Assembly (NCBI GenBank): GCA_026225095.1
Contig: JAMFSC010000030.1
Span: 1 to 38,775, forward strand
DNA from: a bacterium
GTDB lineage: Bacteria; Acidobacteriota; Terriglobia; Terriglobales; Acidobacteriaceae
Direction of reading: 5' to 3'
Length of the DNA stretch: 38,775 nucleotides
Positions within the stretch are counted from its first letter, which is position 1. Each line of letters opens with the position of its first letter. The notes under the pieces are model-generated. The model worked only from the letters and a program-made list of their open reading frames with translations, was not told the origin of the DNA and did no database searches. A program made the translations under genes and the position numbers. Shown here one piece after another: positions 11,272 through 20,274 of the stretch.

Positions 11272-14196
11272 TCACCTGGATGAGCGGGTGGTGATCAGGC
11301 GCACCGCCTGGGTCAAGCCAAGGGGATAGAGCGGAGTGTTTTCGGTCCAGTCCCGAGCAGTTTTGTTATCTGACAGGGTCTTCATGTAATTGCCAAGGGT
11401 CGAGATGACTTTGATGGTGACCCGGTTTTCGCCCGGCAACAAAACACCGGACAGGTCGTAGGTGTGACGGCCGTACCAGCGTGTGCCAATAAGGCGACCA
11501 TTCACCTCCAGCTGCGTGATGCTATGGAGGTGTCCGAGATCGAGAACGTAATGCTGGTCCGGACGATCGATCCCGAAGCGGTTGCTGTAGATCATGCTCC
11601 CCGCAAACGACTTCAGGTCGTCCTGCTGGCTGAGGTCGCTCAGGGTCTGAAGCGCGCGCGATTGAGTGCTCCCGTCGACGTGCAGGAGCTGGAGAGCCCA
11701 TGGTCCGGCAAGGATCTGTTCGGAAAGTGCGCCGGCGGTGGGCGCAGGCAGCAGCTTCGATGGAGACATCGAAGCTGACCCTTCCGCGAATTCGAAAGGT
11801 GGCTCGAAGACGATGAGCTGTGTTTCGGATGGACCAAGTGTGATGGTGAGAACGCTTTTTGCGCTGGACGCTGGATAGGCAGCCCGCTCACCCGTCTCGG
11901 GATTCCAGAGCCAGGGGATCTTGCCTTTGAAAGGGAAGGTAGCTTCAAACGTTTGCGTCTGCTCTGGTCCGTAGTTGCTGAAGAAGAAGATATCTCGGTC
12001 TCCGCTGACGTAATGCAGCTGGCTGATGAAGTCGGCGGGCTTGCCGATTTGCACGTCGGGTTCCACGGCGAAGTTCCTTTGCACCTCTTGGTACCAGTTC
12101 ACCATGTCCTGTTCGCGGATGGTTAGAATGGGCGTGCGTTCGGGATGGGTTGTTCGCAGGGATTGGAATGCTTCAAGCACGATCCGGCTTTCCGGCGCGT
12201 GATTGACGAGGCCGGGGGCCCTGGAAGGGGTCTTGCCAATGCAGAGCAGCGTGCCGCCGGATTCGACGAAGGCCTTCAGCACCTTTGCGGTGGAGGGACT
12301 CAAAGAGTCCACGTCGGGCAGAAGGATCGCCTTGTAGGATCGATCACGAAACCGAAGTCTCCCTTGGCTGACAGTTGACTTCCCGATGATGTCTTCTGTC
12401 AGGTAGTCGCATCCGCTTCCGTTCTGATGAACGACCTCCCATAGCTTGTAGAGGTAGGGCGGTTTGACAGTCCTGGGGAAGGGATCGCGTTGAAAGCCGT
12501 ATTGAGAGGCGAGGTCTGCCAATGGGGGCAGGATCGCAATATCGGCATGCATCACGCATTGCTGAAACAATGCGGAGAGGCGTGCCTTGTAGTCCGTCCA
12601 AAGCTTGAAGTACGGCCACCATGTGTTGCGTTCGCTAAAGTAGGTGCCGTAGCGAACCCAGCCGGGAAACGGCGCCTCCGGCGGACTGTAGTTGAAGCCG
12701 TGCAGGACAGACTGCGTAACTCCCGACAACATGCTCTGATCACCCGCGACTTTGATTCGCTCAAGCGACGCGTGGAATGGGTCGTCTGTGTTCGTCATCT
12801 CCTCGCAACTGATGAGTTGCTTGCCCGAGAGGTGAGCAGCAGAGGAGACAAACTTGTTGATCATGGTGTAGCTGCGACCCTGCCGATAGTCGCCGCTGCC
12901 GAAGGCTTCGATCTTCTCGGATCGGATCCAGGTCTCACATTCGGGGATATCGACCATCATGCCGGCCGTGATGGCATCGAGGTCCATCCCGTAAGCCTGC
13001 ATCCTCGATTTGACTCCATGCTTCGCGCACCAGCTGACGAAGGTCCCGACGAACCTCTCGTGGAAGAGCTCGTGGCGTGTGATCTCGAAGTCGTAACGCA
13101 CCAACTCCGTCTGCGCCTTGAATGCGGGAGAGAAATCCGCTCCGTATTTCTCCGAGACAGCGTTACCCATCTCACCGACTTTGAAGAGGATAAACGGGAG
13201 CCACGGCGCGAGATCATATCCTCGCCGGGCGTGAAACTGGGCCAGCATATCGTCGCACCAGTTTGCTCCCTCAAGCTCGATGCTATCGGTAAAAAAGGCA
13301 CGAAAATAGTTTTTCAGTGGACCGATCTTCGCCGTGAGCCGCGTCGAGAGACGATCGAGGTAGCGCGCGACTGCGGCTTCGCTGTAGTGGTTCAGGACCG
13401 GCCCTGTAGCTCCAGGCGCACCGTTGATCACGGCCATGAATCCAGTGAGCTTTACCAGGTAGTAGAGAACATGTTCGCCGGCGGGAAGATCAAACTCGAT
13501 CGTCTCGTGGCTTCCCTGGTCGTCAAGGCGAACTGAGGCAGCGGTGGTGCTCAGCTTCGAGGGAACCAGCGCGAGCCCAAAGAGCACCTTGTGGCTATCC
13601 TTGTAGGGCGAGACAAAGCGGGGGCTGATGCTGTCGAGCAGTTCAGCACGGACCAGGCGGATGTGCGCGGGGCCGGTGAGATTCCTGGTGCCAAGCGCCA
13701 TCATCTGCGTCTGGTCTTCGCGGGCGAGAAACTCGCCGCCGTAGGGCCATCCCGACCCCACGATCATGTCGCAGATCATGCCCCGCTCCCGGGTGCCGTG
13801 CAGGGCAACCTTCAGGACTTCGATCCACTCGTCGCTCATCCATGTGAGGGTGCGGGTGCTCATCGGGTCCGCGTCCGAGGGAAAGCGGATCGGGTTGATT
13901 TCGACCCCGCCGATTCCGGCAGACTGCAGGAGACTAAGCTCCCGCAGCACCTCGTCACCCACTACGCGATCACCGTTCCACCACCACCGGACCATCGGGC
14001 GATATCGATTCGCGGGTTGTCGAAAAAGCTCGTAGAGACGATCCCCTGAGTTGGCGGATGCGAGATGCTGGCTGTCCGGATCTGCTGCCTCGGAATCATC
14101 CACGCCTGCGCCCAGCGCGCGGTGCTCTGCAATGCCGGCGAACGGCAGGGCTCCGGCAGTAAGTGAAGCCAATCGAAGAAACTCTCTGCGGATCAC
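11272..14196 (-). CDS. Secreted glycoside hydrolase, GH106-like, Tat signal
   Basis: This 974-residue protein begins with a twin-arginine-type leader (RREFLRLASL, then a hydrophobic AGALPFAGIA). Residues about 60-80 hold the GH106-like motif RPMVRWWWNGD, followed by GIGGVEINPI and a catalytic-barrel-like region (FTDSIELEGANWCDDML, FHARRGYDLAPWLPF, CEEMTNTDDPFH). The end is a beta-sandwich (ITQLEVNGRLIGTRWYGRH, GENRVTIKVI). It is related in plan to the enzyme at 3033-5918 but clearly diverged, so it may act on another rhamnose-containing linkage. The start is a GTG at 14196 without a strong ribosome site. Tat export implies folding in the cytoplasm, while the first GH106 enzyme uses a Sec-type leader. 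It converges with the ToxR-like regulator and has its own upstream region. Substrate and exact family need a profile search. Confidence 0.7.
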   Translation of the reverse strand: MIRREFLRLASLTAGALPFAGIAEHRALGAGVDDSEAADPDSQHLASANSGDRLYELFRQPANRYRPMVRWWWNGDRVVGDEVLRELSLLQSAGIGGVEINPIRFPSDADPMSTRTLTWMSDEWIEVLKVALHGTRERGMICDMIVGSGWPYGGEFLAREDQTQMMALGTRNLTGPAHIRLVRAELLDSISPRFVSPYKDSHKVLFGLALVPSKLSTTAASVRLDDQGSHETIEFDLPAGEHVLYYLVKLTGFMAVINGAPGATGPVLNHYSEAAVARYLDRLSTRLTAKIGPLKNYFRAFFTDSIELEGANWCDDMLAQFHARRGYDLAPWLPFILFKVGEMGNAVSEKYGADFSPAFKAQTELVRYDFEITRHELFHERFVGTFVSWCAKHGVKSRMQAYGMDLDAITAGMMVDIPECETWIRSEKIEAFGSGDYRQGRSYTMINKFVSSAAHLSGKQLISCEEMTNTDDPFHASLERIKVAGDQSMLSGVTQSVLHGFNYSPPEAPFPGWVRYGTYFSERNTWWPYFKLWTDYKARLSALFQQCVMHADIAILPPLADLASQYGFQRDPFPRTVKPPYLYKLWEVVHQNGSGCDYLTEDIIGKSTVSQGRLRFRDRSYKAILLPDVDSLSPSTAKVLKAFVESGGTLLCIGKTPSRAPGLVNHAPESRIVLEAFQSLRTTHPERTPILTIREQDMVNWYQEVQRNFAVEPDVQIGKPADFISQLHYVSGDRDIFFFSNYGPEQTQTFEATFPFKGKIPWLWNPETGERAAYPASSAKSVLTITLGPSETQLIVFEPPFEFAEGSASMSPSKLLPAPTAGALSEQILAGPWALQLLHVDGSTQSRALQTLSDLSQQDDLKSFAGSMIYSNRFGIDRPDQHYVLDLGHLHSITQLEVNGRLIGTRWYGRHTYDLSGVLLPGENRVTIKVISTLGNYMKTLSDNKTARDWTENTPLYPLGLTQAVRLITTRSSR

Positions 14197-14515
14197 AGGT
14201 ACACTCGACTTTCTGGGGACGATCGCGACACCTGTCCATTCTCTCCGAAATCGCGACTCGCTGTAATCCGCCCCTTGAGTGTCTTGCGTCAGATCTCGAT
14301 AGATGCGCTTTTGCGGGAGCGAGCGACGGAGCAGACAGGTCGACTAACATATCTCCTGTACCCAAGTTACGGCTCTAAGTCGTGGGTTACTTTACGGCCC
14401 GGCTATAAGTTCTGTATCCTAGGGGTTGTTGTGAATCGCTGGAATGAACGTACTCTCGATCTGACCGACGGACGACAGGTCCGAGGCAAGTAGCGATCAC
14501 CGCATTGGAGACACC
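14197..14515. promoter_or_regulatory. Divergent region, GH106-like enzyme / AT-hook protein
   Basis: No gene is evident in these 319 nt. TTACGGC occurs twice, at 14367-14373 and 14392-14398. A weak sigma-70-like pair facing the AT-hook gene is TTTACG (14391-14396), an 18-nt spacer and TATCCT (14415-14420), four of six matches each. Nothing convincing faces the GH106-like gene. The stretch is long enough to hold both promoters. Confidence 0.3.
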
Positions 14516-14800
14516 ATGGACGTGAGCAGGATCATTGCAGAAATTGACGAACAGATAGGCAAGCTGCAAGAGGCGAGAGGTCTTCTAGCCGGAGAGCGCG
14601 CTGCGACACAAAGTGCTGGACGGCGTGGACGTCCTAAGGGTTCCACGAATAAGACGGATGTGAAGGCGGATGCGCCCAAACGTGTGATGAGTCTCGAAGG
14701 TCGGGCCAGGATCGCGGCAGCTCAAAAGAAGCGTCACGCTGCCAAACGTCGAGCAGATAAGAAGGCTGCAGCGGAAGGCGCGCAGGAGAAGGCCGCCTAG
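14516..14800 (+). CDS. Small basic AT-hook-like protein
   Basis: This 94-residue protein is highly charged. Residues 1-30 form a predicted amphipathic or coiled helix (IIAEIDEQIGKLQEARGLL). Residues 36-44 (RRGRPKGST) match an AT-hook core (RGRP), a short motif that binds the minor groove of AT-rich DNA. The C-terminus is Lys/Arg/Ala-rich (EGRARIAAAQKKRHAAKRR). Small proteins with this layout recur in acidobacterial genomes, where I know of no fixed function; a nucleoid-associated or chromatin-like role is an inference. GGAG lies 5 nt before the ATG. It is monocistronic, between a divergent glycosidase gene and the convergent end of the respiratory operon. Confidence 0.75.
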   Translation: MDVSRIIAEIDEQIGKLQEARGLLAGERAATQSAGRRGRPKGSTNKTDVKADAPKRVMSLEGRARIAAAQKKRHAAKRRADKKAAAEGAQEKAA

Positions 14801-14938
14801 CAGGCTCGATCTAATTCTTCCTATTCTTCGTTCATCCTGCCAGCTGCGCTGCTCTTCTTTGTTGGTAGATGAAGCTGATACCCACGGGCGTGGATGCTAG
14901 CAGATTCGCTGAAGGTGTAGCGTGCGGTGGCGCTCCGG

Positions 14939-14976
14939 CCCACCTTAGCGACGATGAGACGTGTCGCGAAGGTGGG
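14939..14976. repeat. REP-like hairpin, 14-bp arms
   Basis: CCCACCTTAGCGAC (14939-14952) pairs with GTCGCGAAGGTGGG (14963-14976) with one mismatch, around a 10-nt loop. It lies between two converging gene ends, the AT-hook gene (ends 14800) and ctaG (ends 14995). Position and strength suit an intergenic palindromic repeat, a bidirectional terminator, or both. I recall similar CCCACCTT/AAGGTGGG hairpins scattered in Terriglobales genomes, but could not count copies here; only one copy is in this window. Confidence 0.6.
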
Positions 14977-14994
14977 GCACCCAACTTCACACCA

Positions 14995-15834
14995 TCAGGC
15001 AATCTGCTCTGGCGCCCCTGGGCCTGGCTGAAGCAGTTGAATGGTAATCAGCACGGCAGGCACCAGAAACACGATCGAACCAATGACCCACATCGCGGCC
15101 GCACCCGCTCGCTGATCTGCCATCGGGGAGATGTGGAAAGCATTGCTCCGCCCTAGATAGTAGAGATACACCGGACGGTCGCAAAACGCGAGGAACGCAG
15201 AGAGGACTGTGTTCACGAAGTCCGCGAGTACGAGATATGGCAGGATGAACCAACCGAGCGCGATGGTGCGCATTGGCCATGGGCGTATCAGAGGCCACCA
15301 GAAGAGCAGCGACGTTCCGAGAAAGCAGAGGTGCTCCGTCTGATGCCAGTGCTCGTGCTCGAGTGCAAAGTCGTAAGCAGCAGGAACATGCCAACCCAGG
15401 AACATGAGGTTCATCGCCAGCCACGCGACCAATGGGGTGGTCAGCCAGTGGCCTAATTGCCTCAACCTCCTGCTCCGGATGAACGGACCACAGATGTTTC
15501 TGGTAGCGCTTCGAGGAAGACCACGGAGGAGAGGCACGATTGGAAGTCCAAGAAGCAGCAGGGGCGGAGCAAACGACATGAGGAGCAGATGCTCGACCAT
15601 GTGCGCGCTCAGGAGCGCATCCGCAAAGGCGTCCAACGGCGATGCGACGGCAATCCAGATCGTGAACAGGCCGATCAGGAAGGAACCCAATCGCCAGCCC
15701 GTGAATTGTGCGCGGCGCGTCTCCCGGATGAGGAGCCAGCCACGTAGATAGACTATGGCAACCAGAAGGATGGCGGCCGTCGGAAACATTGGCGGAGACC
15801 AATCCGCAAAGACTGACTGAACTGCAGATTCCAT
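14995..15834 (-). CDS. Cytochrome c oxidase assembly factor CtaG (caa3 type)
   Basis: This 279-residue integral membrane protein has about seven hydrophobic segments and fits the caa3_CtaG family, found with caa3-type oxidases. Conserved features include His residues in SAHMVEHLLLMSFAPPLLLLG and the GWHVPAAYDFALEHEHWHQTEH segment, likely metal-contacting. The family is needed for oxidase maturation, probably copper delivery to CuB. It is the last gene of the eight-gene respiratory operon, which agrees with an assembly role. I prefer ATG 15834, 13 nt after the cytochrome b stop; a TTG at 15861 would overlap that gene. Neither has a clear ribosome site. Confidence 0.85.
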   Translation of the reverse strand: MESAVQSVFADWSPPMFPTAAILLVAIVYLRGWLLIRETRRAQFTGWRLGSFLIGLFTIWIAVASPLDAFADALLSAHMVEHLLLMSFAPPLLLLGLPIVPLLRGLPRSATRNICGPFIRSRRLRQLGHWLTTPLVAWLAMNLMFLGWHVPAAYDFALEHEHWHQTEHLCFLGTSLLFWWPLIRPWPMRTIALGWFILPYLVLADFVNTVLSAFLAFCDRPVYLYYLGRSNAFHISPMADQRAGAAAMWVIGSIVFLVPAVLITIQLLQPGPGAPEQIA

Positions 15835-15847
15835 AAGGTCGCGGACG

Positions 15848-17347
15848 CTAGTGAACTCCAACCGGTGCGGTCTTGTCGGGTGCGGCTGTCACCAGATTTC
15901 TTGAAGCATCGATGGCCTTCGGTTCGTTCTTGTTGTTGAGTGTCGATAAGAAGCGGACCAAAGCCTTTGTCTCCGGAGGGCTGAGTGCGTTGCCGTATGC
16001 CGGCATGTTTCCCCCGCCCTGCAGGACCTGACGGAAGATCTGGTCTTCTGTCATTCGTGTCGCAACGCCGTCAAGAGCGGGGCCGCGCAGTCCGCCGGAC
16101 CCTCCAATTGAGTGGCAGTTTCGACACTGTTTGTTTTGGAGGACAAGCGCACCCTGCCTCTCGAGTGGTGTACGACCTTGAAGGTAGATGACAGGGATGG
16201 GGTCGCTCGTCCATGCATCCATGATCGGACTCCAAGGCGTGTAGGTACCGAGGTGCGTGAAGACACCAAGAACAACGGCGATGACTGCAACCATGAGCAC
16301 CGCGATTGGCCGGCGCGACCAGTGCTTCTCGCCCTGCGGGGATAACAGGGGCAGGAGCAGCATCGCGCCGATGCCAAGCACGGGAGCGATGAAGAGCATC
16401 GGTGTCTCAAGGCTGGGCGGCAGGTACGCAAGGACGGCGTAGATCCATAGAAAAGCGAAATCGGGCTTGGGCGCCGTTTGAATGATCGTCGGATCGGGCT
16501 GGCCGGTCGGTCCGAAGGGTCCGAAGAAAAAAGCGCATGCCATCACGGCAAGCATGATGGCGGCGGCGAAGATTGCGTCTTTCCACGCGGCGTCGGGGAC
16601 GAACGCAATGCCGGTATCCCTGGTGAGCTTCTGGTAGTTCCGGGTGTAGGTCGTCTTGCTTACGAGGCGGCCGGGCATCGGCCATTCATTGATGCCGAGT
16701 CGCAGGACCATCCAGAGATGCACTGCGACCATGGCGATGAGAAGGCCGGGAATGATGAAGACGTGAAGCGCAAAGAAGCGGGTGAGGGTGGGCCCTGCAA
16801 TAATGGGGCCGCCCAGCATCAGCCGGACCAAGGGTCCTCCGATCCATGGAACGCGACTGACGATTGAGGCACCGATCCCGAGGCCCCAGTAGGAGTCCTG
16901 ATCGAAACGCAGCACCTGTCCCGTGAACGCCATTGCCAGGGTGAGCAGGAGGCTGACGACACCGACGATCCAGGTCAACTCTCGCGGAAACTTGTAGGCC
17001 CCAAAGAGAAATACCTGTGCCATGTGGATGAGCACGATGGCAATCATAAAGTCGGATCCCCAGCCGTGCAGTGCTCGCAGAAACCAACCAAGCCTGACGC
17101 TGTGATCCAGGAACTCGAGACTGGACCACGCGTGGCCCGCGGATGGCGAGTATACAAGACCAAGCAACACGCCGGTCATGACCTGCATGACGAGTAACAC
17201 TGTGGCTGCGCTTCCGAATACGTACCACCAGCTGGCAGTGCTCTCGGGGACCTCGTGTTCGACGGCTTCCATCACGGGCTTGCCGAGACCGAGACGATCT
17301 TCAAACCACTGGTAGATGTTCTTTCCGGTCTGGGTCAGTCCTGGCAC
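15848..17347 (-). CDS. Cytochrome b with fused C-terminal cytochrome c domain
   Basis: This quinol-oxidising subunit has 499 residues. The N-terminal part is cytochrome b/b6-like. Heme ligand pairs are His94/His108 (13 residues between) and His195/His210 (14 between); 14 in the second pair is a b6-type feature. The subunit-IV-like part follows (about residues 290-370). The quinol-site PEWY motif appears as PDFA at 295-298. The C-terminus is a monoheme cytochrome c domain with CRNCH at 408-412 and a probable Met ligand in GGNMPAYG. The fused heme c probably does the job of cytochrome c1/f. GTG 17347 has GAGG about 8 nt upstream; GTG 17356 is the alternative. The start overlaps the Rieske gene end by 13 nt, indicating translational coupling. 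Confidence 0.88.
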   Translation of the reverse strand: MPGLTQTGKNIYQWFEDRLGLGKPVMEAVEHEVPESTASWWYVFGSAATVLLVMQVMTGVLLGLVYSPSAGHAWSSLEFLDHSVRLGWFLRALHGWGSDFMIAIVLIHMAQVFLFGAYKFPRELTWIVGVVSLLLTLAMAFTGQVLRFDQDSYWGLGIGASIVSRVPWIGGPLVRLMLGGPIIAGPTLTRFFALHVFIIPGLLIAMVAVHLWMVLRLGINEWPMPGRLVSKTTYTRNYQKLTRDTGIAFVPDAAWKDAIFAAAIMLAVMACAFFFGPFGPTGQPDPTIIQTAPKPDFAFLWIYAVLAYLPPSLETPMLFIAPVLGIGAMLLLPLLSPQGEKHWSRRPIAVLMVAVIAVVLGVFTHLGTYTPWSPIMDAWTSDPIPVIYLQGRTPLERQGALVLQNKQCRNCHSIGGSGGLRGPALDGVATRMTEDQIFRQVLQGGGNMPAYGNALSPPETKALVRFLSTLNNKNEPKAIDASRNLVTAAPDKTAPVGVH

Positions 17348-18009
17348 GATGCACACCTCGGCTTCGGCATAGGGATTGCGGCGGATGGGATTGCAGCCGC
17401 GATCTGGGTCAGGGTCTCTGCAGTTGTCGTCTGTCGCGTGGCCAGGGTCGGCATCGTACCGGCGCTGATCATGAGTAGATCCCCGGAGAGCTTATGGTCA
17501 TAGACGAAGAGACCACGCTCCGGCGGCCCAGACGCTCGGGCCCCGTCTTCGTAGTAGGCTCCTCCGTGGCAGGGGCACAGAAAGAGTTTTGATTCGGAGA
17601 ACCAGCGAACGGGGCACCCGAGATGCGCACAGTTGATGGCGAATACCTGGAACGTGGTCCCTGATTGACGCCGGACCCAGCAGGGCACGTCCCCCGTTTG
17701 TCCATCCCAGGCCGTTGTGACGGGATTGCGAAACGTCGCCAATCGCGTCTCTCCTTCCGGAAAGTTGGTGATGGGACCAAGGGGAACCCAGTACTCTTCA
17801 GCCGCTGCCGTCTTTGAGCCGGGGCCAAGCAGATAGCCGATGATCGGCACGGCCATCACGGCGCCGACAACCCCGTTTGCCAGGAGCGACAGCTTGAAAA
17901 GGAACGTTCTCCGAGAATGGCCGGCGCGTCGTACAAGCGTGGCCTGATCCATCAGGGTTTGATCGGCATCTGCTTCAATGGGCAGATTCGGCTCCTCGTT
18001 CGAGTTCAT
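17335..18009 (-). CDS. Rieske 2Fe-2S protein of bc-type complex
   Basis: This 224-residue protein carries a Tat-type membrane anchor (SRRTFLFKL at 32-40, then a hydrophobic helix to about 62), normal for Rieske subunits that fold in the cytoplasm. Cluster ligands are Cys127/His129 in CAHLGC and Cys145/His148 in CPCHGG; Cys132 and Cys147 can form the stabilising disulfide. It transfers electrons from quinol at cytochrome b to the cytochrome c domains. I chose ATG 18009 because it is preceded by AGGAG and removes an implausible N-terminal extension. An odd feature is a C-terminal tail of about 45 residues, Ala/Thr-rich and ending in CASCQD. It sits between the diheme cytochrome c and cytochrome b genes. 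Confidence 0.9.
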   Translation of the reverse strand: MNSNEEPNLPIEADADQTLMDQATLVRRAGHSRRTFLFKLSLLANGVVGAVMAVPIIGYLLGPGSKTAAAEEYWVPLGPITNFPEGETRLATFRNPVTTAWDGQTGDVPCWVRRQSGTTFQVFAINCAHLGCPVRWFSESKLFLCPCHGGAYYEDGARASGPPERGLFVYDHKLSGDLLMISAGTMPTLATRQTTTAETLTQIAAAIPSAAIPMPKPRCASCQD

Positions 18010-18053
18010 CCTGTTGCTCCTGATCAAAGACACGTCGGTAGTCGCGAAATATT

Positions 18054-18782
18054 CTAGGGATGGCTGGGGTATGGCTGGCCGGCGCTCGGCCCACGCTGCG
18101 AAGCCATCCACGCAACGACATCGGTAATCTGCTGGTCTGTCATTGGTGTTGCGGAATCAGAGCGCCAGTCCGGCATTCCACGATCGGGCAAGCCCGCGAG
18201 GATGATGCTGCGAATGGCCTGGTCGCTCATCAGTGCAAGGTATGACGGATCGACAATCGAGCCGATCTTATCGCCCTTGGCCGTCTGGGTCCCTGTTCCG
18301 TCCGCACCATGACAGGAAGAACAGGAGGCTGCAAACTGTTGCTGTCCGCGTGTGGTGTCGGGGCTGAGGATGGTTTTGTAGGCTGGGAGGCTTGGTGCAG
18401 ATAGCCCATTCGGCTGGCCCCATGCCTTTACCATGCCGTGTGCGAGCACTTCGACCTGCTGATCCGTCAGAGTTCCGCCGGAACTCCTGGCAAACGCAGG
18501 CATGAGAGAGCCATGCACACCATGGGAGGTGATGTCCTTCAAGACGTCTTCACCCGCAATCGCGAGGTAGACCGGATTCGAGAGCGCAATCGCGGCCCCA
18601 TGATTGCCCTGGGCGCCGTGACATCCGGCACAGTTGGATTGGTAGAGCATCGCGAAATCAAGTTCCTGTTCCGGTCGAAGGACCTGCGGGCCCGGACGGG
18701 GGCGCCCCGGGGCGTCGTCACATCCGAGCAACACAAAGCTCAGCCCGAGCATCGCAGAGAGCCCGAGAACCTTGGAGGTCAT
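18054..18782 (-). CDS. Diheme cytochrome c lipoprotein
   Basis: This protein has 242 residues. The leader ends in a lipobox (LLGC, Cys21), so it is probably lipid-anchored on the periplasmic side. Two class-I cytochrome c domains follow with CAGCH (51-55) and CSSCH (154-158). Likely Met ligands lie in GSLMPAF and DRGMPDW. It is well placed to carry electrons between the Rieske/cytochrome b module and the CuA/heme c subunit II. Its ATG overlaps the stop of the upstream membrane-protein gene (ATGA), and the Rieske start is 44 nt downstream. Confidence 0.88.
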   Translation of the reverse strand: MTSKVLGLSAMLGLSFVLLGCDDAPGRPRPGPQVLRPEQELDFAMLYQSNCAGCHGAQGNHGAAIALSNPVYLAIAGEDVLKDITSHGVHGSLMPAFARSSGGTLTDQQVEVLAHGMVKAWGQPNGLSAPSLPAYKTILSPDTTRGQQQFAASCSSCHGADGTGTQTAKGDKIGSIVDPSYLALMSDQAIRSIILAGLPDRGMPDWRSDSATPMTDQQITDVVAWMASQRGPSAGQPYPSHP

Positions 18783-19639
18783 AAAGGATCCTCGTCATCC
18801 GCGGAGCTTGTATGGATTCCAGCGCGAACCACAAACGGCAGCGCCTGGAATTGAGGGGTGCGAACCTTGACCTGGAGATTAACGACGTAACCGGCGACCA
18901 GCCCAAAGAAGATCTGCGACAGCACAAACCATAGCCAGTTGATGCGCTGATCCAGGATGGGGCTGATCACGCCGAGAGCCGAATAGAGCAGGCCTGTCCA
19001 TAGAAACGGCGCGATAAAGCCTGCTGTCACAATCGGCTTTCTGGGATACATCGGAAGCATGGCTCCGTAGAGGAGGCCGATGAGAACCGACGCCGTCCCG
19101 TGGATCGCTGACGCGGCCAAGAGGCCCTGAAGGTGGAACTGCGCAAGGAAGGCATCGCTTTGCCCGGCCCAACTTACGAAGCCACCTGCGGCGAGCAGAT
19201 TCACGGCGTACCAGATGCTGTGGTACCGGATGACTCCGTACAGGGCAGCGGGTAAGATCATCGCGGTGCCCCCGGCGATGCCGCCCTTGATGCCGGCCAT
19301 GACGCTGAAGGTTTCGATGGGCAGCAACTTACGATGATTGATGCCATGGGGTGAGCGCGCCCGCGCCGCGCGGCTGCTGGAGACCGGTACGATCTGAGTA
19401 CTCACGGATACATGGACCAGGTTCTCGGAAGGAAGCACCTCTCGAAACCACCCAACGACCGCCGGCGCAATCAGCAGGAGTCCAAGCAATGCGATGACCC
19501 AATGCGTGACCATGCCCGTGCAGATCAACGCGATCCCCAAGGCGAGCACCATCGGCCACACAGTCGGCGCAGGGAGGTGCACCGCTGAAGCGTGTGGGAC
19601 GCTGGAACTCTGAATACTCTCGCTTTCATGCTCTGCCAT
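18779..19639 (-). CDS. Uncharacterised membrane protein of the oxidase operon
   Basis: This 286-residue protein has two hydrophobic helices near residues 25-65 (VLALGIALICTGMVTHWVIALLG), a charged loop, then about four to five more helices in the C-terminal half (GIAGGTAMILPAALYGVIR, SAIHGTASVLIGLLYGAML, TAGFIAPFLWTGLLYSALG, WFVLSQIFFGLVAGYVV). The first part resembles small oxidase subunit-IV-like proteins in position and shape, but I do not recognise the second. No heme or metal motif is evident. ATG 19639 is chosen because longer frames would run into coxC. It sits 35 nt after coxC and overlaps the cytochrome c gene by ATGA, so it is almost certainly made with the complex. An accessory or supercomplex-linking subunit is an inference. 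Confidence 0.7.
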   Translation of the reverse strand: MAEHESESIQSSSVPHASAVHLPAPTVWPMVLALGIALICTGMVTHWVIALLGLLLIAPAVVGWFREVLPSENLVHVSVSTQIVPVSSSRAARARSPHGINHRKLLPIETFSVMAGIKGGIAGGTAMILPAALYGVIRYHSIWYAVNLLAAGGFVSWAGQSDAFLAQFHLQGLLAASAIHGTASVLIGLLYGAMLPMYPRKPIVTAGFIAPFLWTGLLYSALGVISPILDQRINWLWFVLSQIFFGLVAGYVVNLQVKVRTPQFQALPFVVRAGIHTSSADDEDPL

Positions 19640-19674
19640 TAGAATCCATCCATCTTTGTCCGTATGCGCATCAA

Positions 19675-20274
19675 CTAACGACCAATTACGTACACCACCA
19701 GGAAAACGACGATCCACACGGCATCCACAAAATGCCAGTACAGTGATAGAACTTCCAAACGCTCGGCATGATGTGCGGTGACGTGACCACCAAGGCTGAA
19801 CAGGAGCACCGCGGATAGCAGAAGCAATCCGATGATGACGTGGGTCGCGTGGAGCCCGACGAGGGAGAAGTAAGTTGTACCGAAGAGATTTGTCTGGATC
19901 GTAAGACCCACCTCGTAGATGAGGTGATGCCATTCCTGGGCCGTCGTCAACAGGAAGATGCTTCCTAACGCTACGGTCGCGCCAAGCGCCAGACTGCACC
20001 TGCGGACATCTGCTCTGCGGAGCGCTGTGACTGCGGCATGGACGGTAAGGCTGCTCGATAAGAGGCAGATTGTGCCGAGGATCGGCAACTCGAGGACCTG
20101 GGCCGGCGTAGGGCCTGAGAGGCTCTTACCCAGATAGTAGAGATATGCCACCACGAATATCAGGAAGATGGCAGCTTCGGCGGCAATCAGGCACCACATA
20201 CCGACGATACCTTTGTCTGGTAGGACCCAGGGCTGCTCGTCCGCCGAAATCGGTATTGCGTTCGTCTGTGTCAT
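19675..20274 (-). CDS. coxC: Cytochrome c oxidase subunit III
   Basis: This 199-residue protein has about five transmembrane helices, the short form of heme-copper oxidase subunit III. Family features visible are WHHLIYEVGL, TTYFSLVGLHATHVIIGL and the end YWHFVDAVWIVVFLVVYVIG. The subunit has no redox centre and stabilises subunit I and its proton entry. ATG 20274 overlaps the coxA stop by ATGA, so it is translationally coupled. Confidence 0.92.
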   Translation of the reverse strand: MTQTNAIPISADEQPWVLPDKGIVGMWCLIAAEAAIFLIFVVAYLYYLGKSLSGPTPAQVLELPILGTICLLSSSLTVHAAVTALRRADVRRCSLALGATVALGSIFLLTTAQEWHHLIYEVGLTIQTNLFGTTYFSLVGLHATHVIIGLLLLSAVLLFSLGGHVTAHHAERLEVLSLYWHFVDAVWIVVFLVVYVIGR